Assembly: GCF_943193095.1 (NCBI RefSeq)
Contig: NZ_CALPCV010000001.1
Location: 1-64,000, forward strand
Direction of reading: 5' to 3'
From: Parasutterella muris
GTDB lineage: Bacteria; Pseudomonadota; Gammaproteobacteria; Burkholderiales; Burkholderiaceae_F
DNA: 64,000 nt
Each line of letters opens with the position of its first letter. Position 1 is the stretch's first letter. The translations under genes were made by a program, and so were the position numbers. The notes under the pieces are model-generated. The model saw only the letters and a list, made by a program, of their open reading frames with translations, made no database searches and was not told where the DNA came from. Below are positions 1 to 7,818 of the stretch, piece after piece.

Positions 1-65
1 TGAAACGCCTCCACGCCGATGATAGTGAGTTGTATTTCTTGCGAAAGTAGGTAGTCTCCGGGCTC
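1..65 (+). rRNA. rrf: 5S rRNA, 3' part (truncated by window edge)
   Basis: The first 65 bases match the 3' half of bacterial 5S rRNA. The conserved GTGAAACGCC-like stretch (first G outside the window), the GCCGATGATAGTG segment and the GCGAAAGTAGG segment appear in the expected order. The last bases, AGTCTCCGGGCTC, form the 3' side of the terminal helix. The 5' half lies outside the window. A strong terminator follows directly, so this is the end of a plus-strand rRNA operon. The exact 3' end is uncertain by a few bases. Confidence 0.92.
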
Positions 66-74
66 TCCATTCTT

Positions 75-113
75 AAAACCTCTTACTGCGAACGCGGTGA
101 GAGGTTTTATTTT
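75..113 (+). terminator. rRNA operon terminator
   Basis: AAAACCTCT (75-83) pairs with AGAGGTTTT (100-108), and the stem continues inward through TACTGCG/CGCGGTG with G-T pairs to a four-base loop. A TATTTT tract follows. It sits about 10 bases after the 5S gene, as expected for the intrinsic terminator of an rRNA operon. Confidence 0.9.
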
Positions 114-255
114 GTCCGTGCAGAGGGGTGATAAATTTATTCGCTTTCAGAAGGCATTCTTTGGCGAACGTGAATATGACTAGCCGCCCAAAATCTTCGC
201 AGGTGAGTTATTTCGCCTGCGCCAATGGGTGTTCATCGATCTGCTATGAGCAAGC

Positions 256-280
256 AAAAGGCCTCTTAACGAGGCCTATA
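256..280 (-). terminator. Terminator after the ychF-XRE transcript
   Basis: AGGCCTC (259-265) and GAGGCCT (271-277) form a 7-bp stem with a five-base loop, starting just past the stop of the XRE gene. Read on the minus strand the stem is followed by a short TTT. Its position suits the end of the long minus-strand transcript coming from deaD and ychF. The short T tract makes it a moderate terminator. Confidence 0.65.
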
Positions 281-284
281 GGAT

Positions 285-659
285 TTATTTGCTTCGCTTA
301 ACGTTCCTAATTTTTCTTTTGATGTTTGGGGCAAGCCGCTCAAGGGCGTCTATTGTGTTGAACACCGTCACGCGCCCCTTCAAAGATAGTGTCCTAAATT
401 TTTGAAGCAGCACATCTTCCTCCCTTCCAGGGACATGACGTTCGTTCGTAATAATGTACAAAACGTCAAAACCAATACTGGAAAGTCTCGGCATTCTGAA
501 AATGCCAGGATCGCTGTCGCCTTCCTCAAAACGGATGTAGGCATCGATTGGAATGCCGAGAAGCTGTGAAATTTGCTGCTCTGAATATCCCAGCCTTTCA
601 CGTTCCTCGCGCAGCCTCTCCCCAATTTCCTGTCTTTGTCGGGTACTTGTCAGTGCCAT
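285..659 (-). CDS. XRE-family helix-turn-helix regulator
   Basis: This 124-residue protein has an N-terminal Cro/CI-type helix-turn-helix at about residues 10-65, with the typical pattern GERLREERERLG, a recognition segment around SEQQISQLLGI and a following FEEGDSDP. The C-terminal part (EEDVLLQKFRTLSLKGR) resembles the short tail found in many XRE repressors. The start codon lies only 2 bases after the ychF stop, so it is almost certainly cotranscribed and translationally coupled with ychF. The target is unknown. No toxin, phage or mobile partner gene lies next to it. It could be a relic of an integrated element, but its base use does not stand out by eye. Confidence 0.8.
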   Translation of the reverse strand: MALTSTRQRQEIGERLREERERLGYSEQQISQLLGIPIDAYIRFEEGDSDPGIFRMPRLSSIGFDVLYIITNERHVPGREEDVLLQKFRTLSLKGRVTVFNTIDALERLAPNIKRKIRNVKRSK

Positions 660-661
660 CT

Positions 662-1756
662 TTATACGTTGAATAAGAAGTTCATGATGTCGCCATCCTG
701 AACAACATAGTCTTTACCTTCAACTCTCAGCTTACCAGCTTCTTTAGCGCCCTGCTCGCCGTTGTATTGAACATAATCGTCATAGCTGATTGTCTGGGCT
801 CTAATGAAACCGCGCTCAAAGTCTGTGTGAATAACGCCGGCTGCCTGAGGAGCAAGATCTCCCTTATGGATGGTCCATGCGCGTACTTCTTTAACACCGG
901 CAGTGAAGTATGTTTCCAGGCCTAGCAGCTGGTAGGCGGCTCGAATAACGCGATTCAGACCCGGTTCGTGCATGCCGATATCTTCAAGGAATATCTGTTT
1001 TTCTTCGTCAGGAAGATCTGAGATTTCAGCTTCGATCTTTGCACATACGGCAACAACAGGCGCTTTTTCAGCTGCAGCATGTTCCTTGACCTTGTCCAGA
1101 AGAGGATTATTTTCAAAACCGTCTTCTTCTACGTTTGCAACGTACATAACCGGTTTCAGCGTCAGCAGGAACAGGGGTCTGATAATAGCCAGTTCGTCTT
1201 TATTTAAGTCAACCATGCGGGCAGGTTTGCCTTCATTAAGGACCGGCTGAAGTTTCTCCAGCACTTTGACCAGTTTCAACGCTTCCTTATCGCCGCCGGC
1301 ACGAGCCTGCTTAGAGTACTTGTTCAGCTGTTTTTCAACTGAGGCTAAGTCGGCCAGGGCTAATTCAGTATTGATAACGGAGATATCATCCAGCGGATCA
1401 ACTTTTCCGGATACATGAACGATATTCTCATCATCAAAACATCTGACGATATGAGCGATCGCATCGCATTCACGAATATTTGCTAAGAATTGATTGCCTA
1501 ATCCTTCACCCGCACTGGCTCCGGCCACTAGCCCGGCAATATCGACAAACTCAACTGTTGCAGGAACAATGCGCTGAGGAGAGACAATTTCTGCAAGCTT
1601 CGCTAAACGCGGATCCGGAACTTCAACAATACCGACGTTCGGCTCAATCGTGCAGAACGGATAGTTTTCTGCCGCAATTCCGGCTTTAGTTAGTGCATTA
1701 AATAACGTAGATTTACCAACATTAGGAAGTCCTACGATGCCGCATTTCAAACCCAT
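662..1756 (-). CDS. ychF: Ribosome-binding ATPase YchF
   Basis: This 364-residue Obg-family P-loop NTPase is the usual length for YchF. The Walker A motif GLPNVGKST is at residues 9-17, and the DIAGLV switch motif and GEGLGNQFL follow. The specificity motif reads NVEE instead of NKxD, which marks YchF/OLA1 proteins that prefer ATP. A C-terminal TGS domain ends in VQDGDIMNFLFNV. Known members bind ribosomes and modulate translation and the oxidative stress response. The start abuts the DUF523 stop without a gap. The neighbouring pth gene is a common partner. The identification is secure. Confidence 0.97.
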   Translation of the reverse strand: MGLKCGIVGLPNVGKSTLFNALTKAGIAAENYPFCTIEPNVGIVEVPDPRLAKLAEIVSPQRIVPATVEFVDIAGLVAGASAGEGLGNQFLANIRECDAIAHIVRCFDDENIVHVSGKVDPLDDISVINTELALADLASVEKQLNKYSKQARAGGDKEALKLVKVLEKLQPVLNEGKPARMVDLNKDELAIIRPLFLLTLKPVMYVANVEEDGFENNPLLDKVKEHAAAEKAPVVAVCAKIEAEISDLPDEEKQIFLEDIGMHEPGLNRVIRAAYQLLGLETYFTAGVKEVRAWTIHKGDLAPQAAGVIHTDFERGFIRAQTISYDDYVQYNGEQGAKEAGKLRVEGKDYVVQDGDIMNFLFNV

Positions 1757-2224
1757 TTATTTTCCTCTTATCTTTTCAATTGCTTGGCTAACTTCAGATT
1801 CATTGAAAATTTTAATTCCGTTTTCGGACAGGAGCCTTGAAGTAATACCTTCACCTTTAGTTAACTGACCGGTGAAGGAGCCGTCATATATAAAACCTTT
1901 TCCGCAAGAAGGGCTCTTCGATTTGAGAACTGCTACTCGAATTCCATAATTTTTACAGATATTCAGTGTCTCGTGCGCACCTAATCTGAAAAAAACTGAA
2001 ATATCTCGGCCGTCTGAAGCAATGACCTTGCCGGTGTGTGACTGCTGCTCGGATGCAAGCCGCGGACAGGGAAGACCGCCAAGCATCTCAGGACAAGCGG
2101 AGATCACCTCGGCTGAGTTTTTTAATCGATCAATAAGCTCGTCTGATATTTTCTTATCCGATCCGTCATACCTGATTGGATAGCCGAGAAGACAAGCACT
2201 AACGAGTACTCGTTCTTTTTTCAT
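1757..2224 (-). CDS. DUF523 family protein
   Basis: The 155-residue protein begins with the family signature VLVSACLLG, then YDG. Cysteines follow at conserved places: SACPE, GLPCPR and SPSCGKG. This matches the DUF523 family, whose conserved cysteines suggest metal or iron-sulfur binding. No reaction is established that I can name. Its first 26 bases overlap the 3' end of pth in another frame, and it ends immediately before the ychF start codon, so it belongs to the deaD-pth-ychF transcript. Confidence 0.88.
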   Translation of the reverse strand: MKKERVLVSACLLGYPIRYDGSDKKISDELIDRLKNSAEVISACPEMLGGLPCPRLASEQQSHTGKVIASDGRDISVFFRLGAHETLNICKNYGIRVAVLKSKSPSCGKGFIYDGSFTGQLTKGEGITSRLLSENGIKIFNESEVSQAIEKIRGK

Positions 2225-2801
2225 TAAGTTTATTTGCCGCTTCCTTCAGATTTCCGCTGGCGATTAAAGCAGTATTTTCAATTCCTCTTTCGACTGCGTC
2301 TTCAATTAATTGACGGTCGTCAGGAGAAGGACGTGTCAGAACATAGTCAGCCACAGGTATGCTGAGCTGCTTGTTTCTCGGATGACCGATCCCGACTCTA
2401 AGCCGAACAAAATTAGGAGTACCGAGCTTTTCGGTGATGCTCTTTAATCCATTGTGACCAGCTGTTCCGCCGCCTTCTTTGAGCTTGATACTTCCAGGAG
2501 GAAGGTCAAGCTCATCATGGACGACGAGAATTTCCTCAGGCAGAATTTTATAAAAAGAGGCGAGGGCGGCCACTGCAATCCCGGATAAATTCATAAAGGT
2601 TGACGGTTTAAGGATGAAAACTTCCCGACCGTCTATCTTTACTCTGCAGACATCTCCTGAAAATTTCTTTTCAGGAGAAAAAAATCCGCCGAACTTCCGA
2701 GCTGCTTCATCGGCAAAAAGAAAACCTGCATTGTGCCGGGTGCCTTCATAGGAGGCACCCACATTTCCTAATCCAACAATTAAACGTATTGCCTTGCTCA
2801 T
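2199..2801 (-). CDS. pth: Peptidyl-tRNA hydrolase
   Basis: It cleaves peptidyl-tRNAs released from stalled ribosomes and recycles the tRNA in the cytosol. The 200-residue protein shows the family pattern VGLGNVG, catalytic His23 in GTRHNAGF, Asn71 in FMNLSG, Asp96 in HDELDLPPG and the GGTAGHNGLKS motif. The length is typical. The start overlaps the deaD stop by 4 bases and the end overlaps the DUF523 gene by 26 bases, so expression is coupled. In relatives pth usually follows rplY directly. Here deaD and a terminator separate them. Confidence 0.97.
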   Translation of the reverse strand: MSKAIRLIVGLGNVGASYEGTRHNAGFLFADEAARKFGGFFSPEKKFSGDVCRVKIDGREVFILKPSTFMNLSGIAVAALASFYKILPEEILVVHDELDLPPGSIKLKEGGGTAGHNGLKSITEKLGTPNFVRLRVGIGHPRNKQLSIPVADYVLTRPSPDDRQLIEDAVERGIENTALIASGNLKEAANKLNEKRTSTR

Positions 2802-4555
2802 TTAAACGCTTTCTTCGGAGCTTTGTTTTTCCGTTTCTCTTTCCCGCCTGACTTTTTGTAATGATAGGGAACGCGTTCGCTGTCTCTAGGCGCCCCTTCA
2901 CGGTCATAGCGGACGATGCACTGACGTCCTTTAATAAAGGCGTCGCGCAATGCGTATATTACATCCTGAGCAACGTTTTCATCGACTTCAACGAGGGAGA
3001 ATCTGTCAGCGATATCAATGGCTCCGATAAGTTTTGACGGAATTCCGGCTTCATTGGCGATCGCGCCGACAAGGTCCTGAGGACGAATGCCTGCATCTCT
3101 TCCGGTACCGATAAACAAACGGACCATTCCGGGAGAGAGGACTCTCTGTTTTGCTCTTCTATCCTCTCTGAAGCTTTCTCGACGATCGACACTGCTGTGT
3201 TCCTTTTTCCAAGAAAGATCTTCGGGAAGATCGACGTCAGAAACATCTTTCCAGTTAGCTTCGTTAGCAAGTTTGATGGCGGCAGCGGCAACGTCAATAA
3301 TGTCGAATTCGTCACCAAGAATTTCAACGATTGAACGATAGCGTCCAAGATCAGAATCTCCAACGAGCAGCTCATGCAGCGAAGCACGGGTGAGGTCAAG
3401 ACGTTTAGCATGTACGTCGGTCGCGGTCGGTACGGACAGGACGCTGATTTTGCGTTTAGTGATTCGTTCAATATTCTTTAGTAAGCGGCTTTCGCGCGGT
3501 TCAAGAATGGTAATGGCTGTGCCTTCTCGTCCTGCACGGCCAGTTCTTCCGATACGGTGAATGTATGTTTCTGCAGAAGACGGGATACCGAAATTGATGA
3601 CATGACTCAGGTGATCAATATCAATGCCGCGCGCAGCAACGTCTGTTGCCACGATCACGTCAACCTGTTCTGCTCTGGCGCGTTTCATCACTCGGTCGCG
3701 CTGCGCTTGATCCAATCCGCCGTGAAGCGGCTCAACGCTGTAGCCTCTGCCTCTTAGAGATTCTGCCAGCTCGTCAACTTCATTGCGGGTTCTTGCAAAC
3801 ACAATAGCGAGTTTCGGACTTTCAATGTCAAGAATGCGTCCAAGCGCCGCGGTTTTATGATTTTTTCCGACGATATAAGCAGTCTGTTTAACTTTGGGCT
3901 GCTCTCCTTCGGGAACTTTTTCTTTAGGAATGAGAATGTGGCATGCATCGTGCAGATGATTTTCTGCAATTTTAGAAATTCTCGCAGGCAAGGTGGCTGA
4001 AAACAGGGCGGTTTGACGTTTTGCAGGAAGAGCCTCGAAAATCGCATCCAGTTCATCCGCAAAACCCATGTCCAGCATTTCGTCAGCTTCATCAAGTACT
4101 ACAGCTTGGATGTCTGAGAGGTCAAGCGTTCCTCTCTTTATGTGATCCAAAGCTCTTCCCGGGGTTGCGACAACAATATGGACCCTGCGGTTGAGGGCTC
4201 GGATCTGCCGGCTGTACTCCTGACCGCCGTATACAGGCAGAACAACAATATTGGAATCTTTTCCGAAACTGTTGACTGCTTCTGAAACCTGAATACACAG
4301 TTCGCGGGTCGGTGTAAGGATAAGAATTTTTGGTTTTCCGGGTTTCTGATCCAGACAGTAGCGCTGAATCAGAGGTAAAGAAAAGGCTGCCGTTTTTCCT
4401 GTTCCGGTGGCAGCCTGACCGAGGACATCTCGGCCTTGAATAAGTTCGGGAATAGCCTTTGTTTGAATAGGTGTCGGTTCTTCGAAGCCAAGTTTGGCCA
4501 GGGAACTGACCAGTGTGTCACACAGCCCTAAATCGGCAAATGGATTAGATGACAT
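2798..4555 (-). CDS. deaD: DEAD-box ATP-dependent RNA helicase (DeaD/CsdA type)
   Basis: The 585-residue helicase has the Q motif (GFEEPTPIQ), Walker A AATGTGKT, LDEADEMLD (DEAD box), SAT, ATDVAARGIDID and HRIGRTGRAG. The C-terminal extension around residues 475-555 (VRLFIGTGRDAGI) looks like the DbpA-type RNA-binding domain. It ends in a basic tail (KEKRKNKAPKKAFK). Family members unwind structured RNA during ribosome assembly, cold adaptation and mRNA decay. The stop overlaps the pth start by 4 bases. Upstream lies the rplY terminator, so a promoter is expected in the 90-base gap. DeaD/CsdA is preferred over DbpA or RhlE because of length and domain order. Confidence 0.93.
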   Translation of the reverse strand: MSSNPFADLGLCDTLVSSLAKLGFEEPTPIQTKAIPELIQGRDVLGQAATGTGKTAAFSLPLIQRYCLDQKPGKPKILILTPTRELCIQVSEAVNSFGKDSNIVVLPVYGGQEYSRQIRALNRRVHIVVATPGRALDHIKRGTLDLSDIQAVVLDEADEMLDMGFADELDAIFEALPAKRQTALFSATLPARISKIAENHLHDACHILIPKEKVPEGEQPKVKQTAYIVGKNHKTAALGRILDIESPKLAIVFARTRNEVDELAESLRGRGYSVEPLHGGLDQAQRDRVMKRARAEQVDVIVATDVAARGIDIDHLSHVINFGIPSSAETYIHRIGRTGRAGREGTAITILEPRESRLLKNIERITKRKISVLSVPTATDVHAKRLDLTRASLHELLVGDSDLGRYRSIVEILGDEFDIIDVAAAAIKLANEANWKDVSDVDLPEDLSWKKEHSSVDRRESFREDRRAKQRVLSPGMVRLFIGTGRDAGIRPQDLVGAIANEAGIPSKLIGAIDIADRFSLVEVDENVAQDVIYALRDAFIKGRQCIVRYDREGAPRDSERVPYHYKKSGGKEKRKNKAPKKAFK

Positions 4556-4592
4556 TTAAGCTCCCATCATTAGTTAATCTTTTAATTATGAA

Positions 4593-4619
4593 TAAAAAAA
4601 GCCGCGGCTTAGCCGCGGC
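4593..4619 (-). terminator. Terminator of the prs-rplY transcript
   Basis: The near-perfect palindrome GCCGCGGCT (4601-4609) / AGCCGCGGC (4611-4619), read on the minus strand, is followed by seven T residues. It lies 25 bases past the rplY stop codon and before deaD, so deaD probably needs its own promoter. Confidence 0.92.
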
Positions 4620-4643
4620 AAAGCATTTTGAGTACTCAGATGA

Positions 4644-5291
4644 TTACTGAGCCGGTGCTTCCTCAGACTTCTCTGCTGTAGCAGGAACGGCGTCAGCTGG
4701 AACTTCCTCAGCAGGAGCTTCGTCAACTTCCTCAGCCATGATGACAGCAGAAGCAACAGTCGGATCCTCGTTCGGTTTGAGGATGGCTGTAACGCCTTCA
4801 GGAAGAGTAATGTCGGAAACGTGGATCGGTTTTTCAACTGTAAGACCGGAGAGGTCAACAGTGATGTGTTCAGGCAGCTGATCCGGCAGGCAGGAAACGA
4901 GAAGCTCGGAGATAGCGTGGTTGATGTTGGCTTTTTCAGCAACAACGGCCGGGCTGGTTTCTTCGCCGACAAAGTGCAGAGGCACGTTCATGCGGATCGG
5001 TTCATCAGCAGCGACTCTCTGGAAGTCGATGTGGAGAACCTGAGGCTTGTAAGGATGCATCTGGAAAGAACGGAGCAGAACACGTTCGCTCTTTCCGTCA
5101 AGAACCATCTCAAGAATAGATGCATGGAATTTTTCCTTGCGAAGAGCATGGAAAATTTCGTTGTGATCTAACTCGATGGGAGTCGCAGCGACTTTACCAC
5201 CATAGACGATTCCGGGAAGCTTATCCGCACGGCGAAGGCGGCGGCTCGCACCCGTACCTTGCGCTTTACGTGTGACAGCAGTGAATTTCAT
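4644..5291 (-). CDS. rplY: 50S ribosomal protein L25/general stress protein Ctc
   Basis: The 215-residue protein is the long TL5/Ctc form of L25, which binds 5S rRNA. The N-terminal 5S-binding domain (about residues 1-90) begins MKFTAVTRKAQGTGASRRLR and contains GIVYGG and HIDFQRV. A beta-rich second domain follows at about residues 95-185. The last 30 residues are rich in Glu, Ala and Pro. The start has a clear GGAGATTTTTAA ribosome site. It lies downstream of prs, a standard betaproteobacterial order, with a hairpin in the 57-base gap and a strong terminator after it. Confidence 0.96.
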   Translation of the reverse strand: MKFTAVTRKAQGTGASRRLRRADKLPGIVYGGKVAATPIELDHNEIFHALRKEKFHASILEMVLDGKSERVLLRSFQMHPYKPQVLHIDFQRVAADEPIRMNVPLHFVGEETSPAVVAEKANINHAISELLVSCLPDQLPEHITVDLSGLTVEKPIHVSDITLPEGVTAILKPNEDPTVASAVIMAEEVDEAPAEEVPADAVPATAEKSEEAPAQ

Positions 5292-5313
5292 TTAAAAATC
5301 TCCAAAAATAATA

Positions 5314-5337
5314 CTGCCGGCCGCGACCAGCCGGCAG
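5314..5337 (-). promoter_or_regulatory. Hairpin between prs and rplY
   Basis: CTGCCGGC (5314-5321) and GCCGGCAG (5330-5337) form a perfect 8-bp stem with an eight-base loop. On the minus strand it is followed by TATTATTTTT, which then runs into the rplY ribosome site. It may act as a partial terminator, a processing site or an mRNA-stabilising element that sets the ratio of prs to rplY. Confidence 0.6.
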
Positions 5338-5348
5338 AGGGGACATAA

Positions 5349-6308
5349 CTACTCAGCAAACAGACTGCTTACTGAGGACTCGCAAGCAATGCGAGAGATC
5401 GTCTCGCCCAGAAGAGAAGAGCAGCTCAGCTGTCTAATCTTCTGACAGGCAAGAGCGTCTTGACGAAGCGGGATTGTATCAGTAACAACGACCTCATCAA
5501 GAGCAGAATTTGTAATTTTTTCTACGGCGTTGCCGGAGAAAACCGGATGTGTTGCATAGGCGAGAACTTTCTTGGCGCCGCGCTCTTTCAGAGCATCGGC
5601 GGCATGACAAAGAGTTCCGGCGGTATCAACAATGTCATCAACAATGACGCAGGTTCTTCCTTCAATTTCTCCGATGATATTCATTACTTCGGAGACGTTC
5701 GCTCTGGGACGACGCTTATCGATAATGGCAAGATCGCATTCCATGCGTTTTGCCACAGCTCTTGCGCGAACCACTCCGCCAACGTCCGGAGAAACGACAA
5801 CAAGATCGGAATAGTTGTGCTTCCAGAGGTCACCTAAAAGGATCGGGCTGGCGTAAATGTTATCGACAGGAACATCGAAAAAGCCCTGGATCTGGTCAGC
5901 GTGAAGATCCATTGTCAGAACGCGGTCGATTCCGGCTGCCTGAAGCATATTGGCAACCACTTTCGCGCTGATGGCAACACGAGTGGAGCGCGGTCTGCGG
6001 TCCTGACGTGCATAACCGTAGTAAGGAATAACAGCAGTGATTCGGGCAGCAGAAGCTCTTCTGAGAGCGTCAACCATAATGACAAGTTCCATCAAATTGT
6101 CATTGGTGGGAACACAAGTCGGCTGAACGATAAATACGTCTCTGCCGCGGACATTCTCATTCAGTTCTACCTGAACTTCGCCGTCTGAGAAGCGACTTAC
6201 AGTGGCTCTTCCCAGAGGAATGTTGAGATGCTGAACAACAGCTTGCGCTAATTTCGGATTAGCATTGCCTGAGAAGACCATCAGGCTGTCTGGAACCATT
6301 TGGACCAT
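5349..6308 (-). CDS. prs: Ribose-phosphate pyrophosphokinase
   Basis: It makes PRPP from ribose 5-phosphate and ATP for purine, pyrimidine, histidine and tryptophan synthesis. With the start at 6308 the protein has 319 residues, close to the usual 315. It begins MVQMVPDSLMVFSGNANPKLAQ. Recognisable motifs are FSDGEVQVELNENVRG, the YYGYARQDR loop and the PRPP-binding motif CVIVDDIVDTAGTL. The open frame extends upstream to 6407 but would then read through the tRNA-Gln gene, so that longer start is wrong. An ATG at 6299 is the other possibility. The gene is cotranscribed with the tRNA upstream of it. Confidence 0.96.
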   Translation of the reverse strand: MVQMVPDSLMVFSGNANPKLAQAVVQHLNIPLGRATVSRFSDGEVQVELNENVRGRDVFIVQPTCVPTNDNLMELVIMVDALRRASAARITAVIPYYGYARQDRRPRSTRVAISAKVVANMLQAAGIDRVLTMDLHADQIQGFFDVPVDNIYASPILLGDLWKHNYSDLVVVSPDVGGVVRARAVAKRMECDLAIIDKRRPRANVSEVMNIIGEIEGRTCVIVDDIVDTAGTLCHAADALKERGAKKVLAYATHPVFSGNAVEKITNSALDEVVVTDTIPLRQDALACQKIRQLSCSSLLGETISRIACESSVSSLFAE

Positions 6309-6364
6309 GATGTTTGCTCTATCGGGAAAGATAACAGCGTTAAAAGAACTCACAGACGTCGGTA

Positions 6365-6440
6365 TGGCAGGGGAGGAAGGATTCGAACCTTCGTATGCCG
6401 GGATCAAAACCCGGTGCCTTAACCACTTGGCGACTCCCCT
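6365..6440 (-). tRNA. tRNA-Gln (anticodon TTG)
   Basis: A full cloverleaf is visible on the minus strand. The acceptor arms are AGGGGAG and CTCCCCT, the anticodon stem is CCGGG/CCCGG with loop TTTTGAT (anticodon TTG), and the T arm contains GGTTCGAATCC. CCA is encoded at the 3' end. It sits 14 bases after ispE and 56 bases before prs on the same strand, so it is part of a mixed mRNA/tRNA transcript, a well-known arrangement in betaproteobacteria. Confidence 0.97.
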
Positions 6441-6454
6441 GTGTTTCCAACGTA

Positions 6455-7312
6455 CTACGACTCAATCCACCCACTGAGCGGATGAATCTTTAAACTCTTG
6501 ACTATCCACTGCTTCCAGCCCGAAGGCAGAGGAGCAAGCGGACAGACTTCCGAACCTAATTCTACAGCGGAAAAAACTGCCGATCCTGATCCTGTCATTC
6601 GAGGACGGCTTATCGGCTTCATTAGTCTGAAAGCGTCCTCTACGGCAGGACATAAACTGCGCGTTACGGGCTCTAAATCGTTGCGCCCGATGAGCGCAAG
6701 CGGAAAGGCGGAGACCAGTCCTGGAAAGTGCAACATTCTGATAGATTTAGTATTTCTTGTCAAATCAGGGCTTCCGAACACCTTGGCAGTAGGCACAGAA
6801 ACATTCGGGAAAACGACTAGGGCCTTAAAGTCAGGGATCGGACAGGGGGTCAGTACTTCACCGACTCCCTCCGCAAATGCATCTTGGCCAAATATGAAAA
6901 AGGGGACATCTGCACCAAGTTCCAATCCCAAACGCATGAGCTCGGTTCTGCTTAAATTCAGTCCCCAAAGGCGATTTAGACCGATCAGACAGGTCGCGGC
7001 GTCGGAAGATCCTCCACCCATGCCGGCACCGTGAGGAATTTGTTTACGAACTGTAATTCGACAGCCTTTTTGAGGAGCAAGTCTTTGAAGAAGTTTTGCT
7101 GCACGCCAGCAGAGATCTTTCTCCACGTCCCACTCGATATCTCCGACGCGTTCAATTGCGCCCGAGGGAAGCTCCTCAAGGTCGATCTGATCGCGTAAGT
7201 CAATTAGAACGAAAATCGATTCCAGCAGATGCATGCCGTCAGACTTTCTTCCGGTGACGTGCAGGAACAGGTTCAGTTTAGCCGGGGCGGGAAGGTTTAA
7301 GTAAGTGTTCAC
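6455..7312 (-). CDS. ispE: 4-diphosphocytidyl-2-C-methyl-D-erythritol kinase
   Basis: This GHMP kinase of the MEP isoprenoid pathway phosphorylates CDP-methylerythritol. In the 285-residue protein Lys12 lies in PAPAKLNLFL, the ATP-binding glycine motif PHGAGMGGGSSDAA is at residues 93-106 and catalytic Asp135 lies in ELGADVPFF. The C-terminal MTGSGSAVF motif is present. The length is typical. The start overlaps the lolB stop by 4 bases and tRNA-Gln follows in the same transcript. Confidence 0.97.
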   Translation of the reverse strand: MNTYLNLPAPAKLNLFLHVTGRKSDGMHLLESIFVLIDLRDQIDLEELPSGAIERVGDIEWDVEKDLCWRAAKLLQRLAPQKGCRITVRKQIPHGAGMGGGSSDAATCLIGLNRLWGLNLSRTELMRLGLELGADVPFFIFGQDAFAEGVGEVLTPCPIPDFKALVVFPNVSVPTAKVFGSPDLTRNTKSIRMLHFPGLVSAFPLALIGRNDLEPVTRSLCPAVEDAFRLMKPISRPRMTGSGSAVFSAVELGSEVCPLAPLPSGWKQWIVKSLKIHPLSGWIES

Positions 7313-7818
7313 TTTTCTTTTTTAGGCAGAAGCGTAATCGTGATATTCATGTCAGAAGCGGGTGCTTTTCCTTTGCCGAAAATTCTTTGAACATCGCCGT
7401 TCGGAGCTCGCGAAATTTCAACTTTCCATCCCTGCGCAGCTGCGGAGGCTTTCGAAGAGCCTTCTAACCAGCTCTGAAGCTCTTCAAAATTGACCGGAAC
7501 GCCTACCGCTTGGTTCAGAAGTTCAGAGGTGCTGCGCGCACGACGGATTCCCTCTCTTGTTTCCATCGTTGAAACGGTGCTGTTTTCTTCTATCTTGGCG
7601 ACGGATGCTCCAAGCGGTCCGGTGATCAAAAGCGTCTTTTTTTCAGGACTGACCGTAAAACGGAAATTTCCGCTGTGTCGTTCCGCGGATGAGGCAGATT
7701 GGCTGAGGACGGAAAATCGCCCTGTCCATACTTCTGTATTTTCAGGGACAGACAGGGTGCTGCATGCACTCAGAAGTGCAGTCAGGAAAAGAAAAAAGAT
7801 TTTACTTAGCTGCCGCAT
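7309..7818 (-). CDS. lolB: Outer-membrane lipoprotein receptor LolB
   Basis: LolB accepts lipoproteins from periplasmic LolA and inserts them in the outer membrane. The 169-residue precursor has a short hydrophobic signal and a lipobox LLSAC with Cys19, so it is itself a lipoprotein. Conserved LolB stretches include WTGRFSV, RHSGNFRF, LLITGPLGAS and the C-terminal RIFGKGKAPASDMNITITL. Overall similarity is modest, but the position between a TPR protein and ispE is the standard one for lolB in this group. It overlaps both neighbours (17 and 4 bases). Confidence 0.88.
   Translation of the reverse strand: MRQLSKIFFLFLTALLSACSTLSVPENTEVWTGRFSVLSQSASSAERHSGNFRFTVSPEKKTLLITGPLGASVAKIEENSTVSTMETREGIRRARSTSELLNQAVGVPVNFEELQSWLEGSSKASAAAQGWKVEISRAPNGDVQRIFGKGKAPASDMNITITLLPKKEK

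Noticed and set aside
6309..6407. Upstream extension of prs to a start at 6407
   Set aside because: The extra 33 codons lie over the tRNA-Gln gene. The conserved Prs N-terminus begins at 6308.
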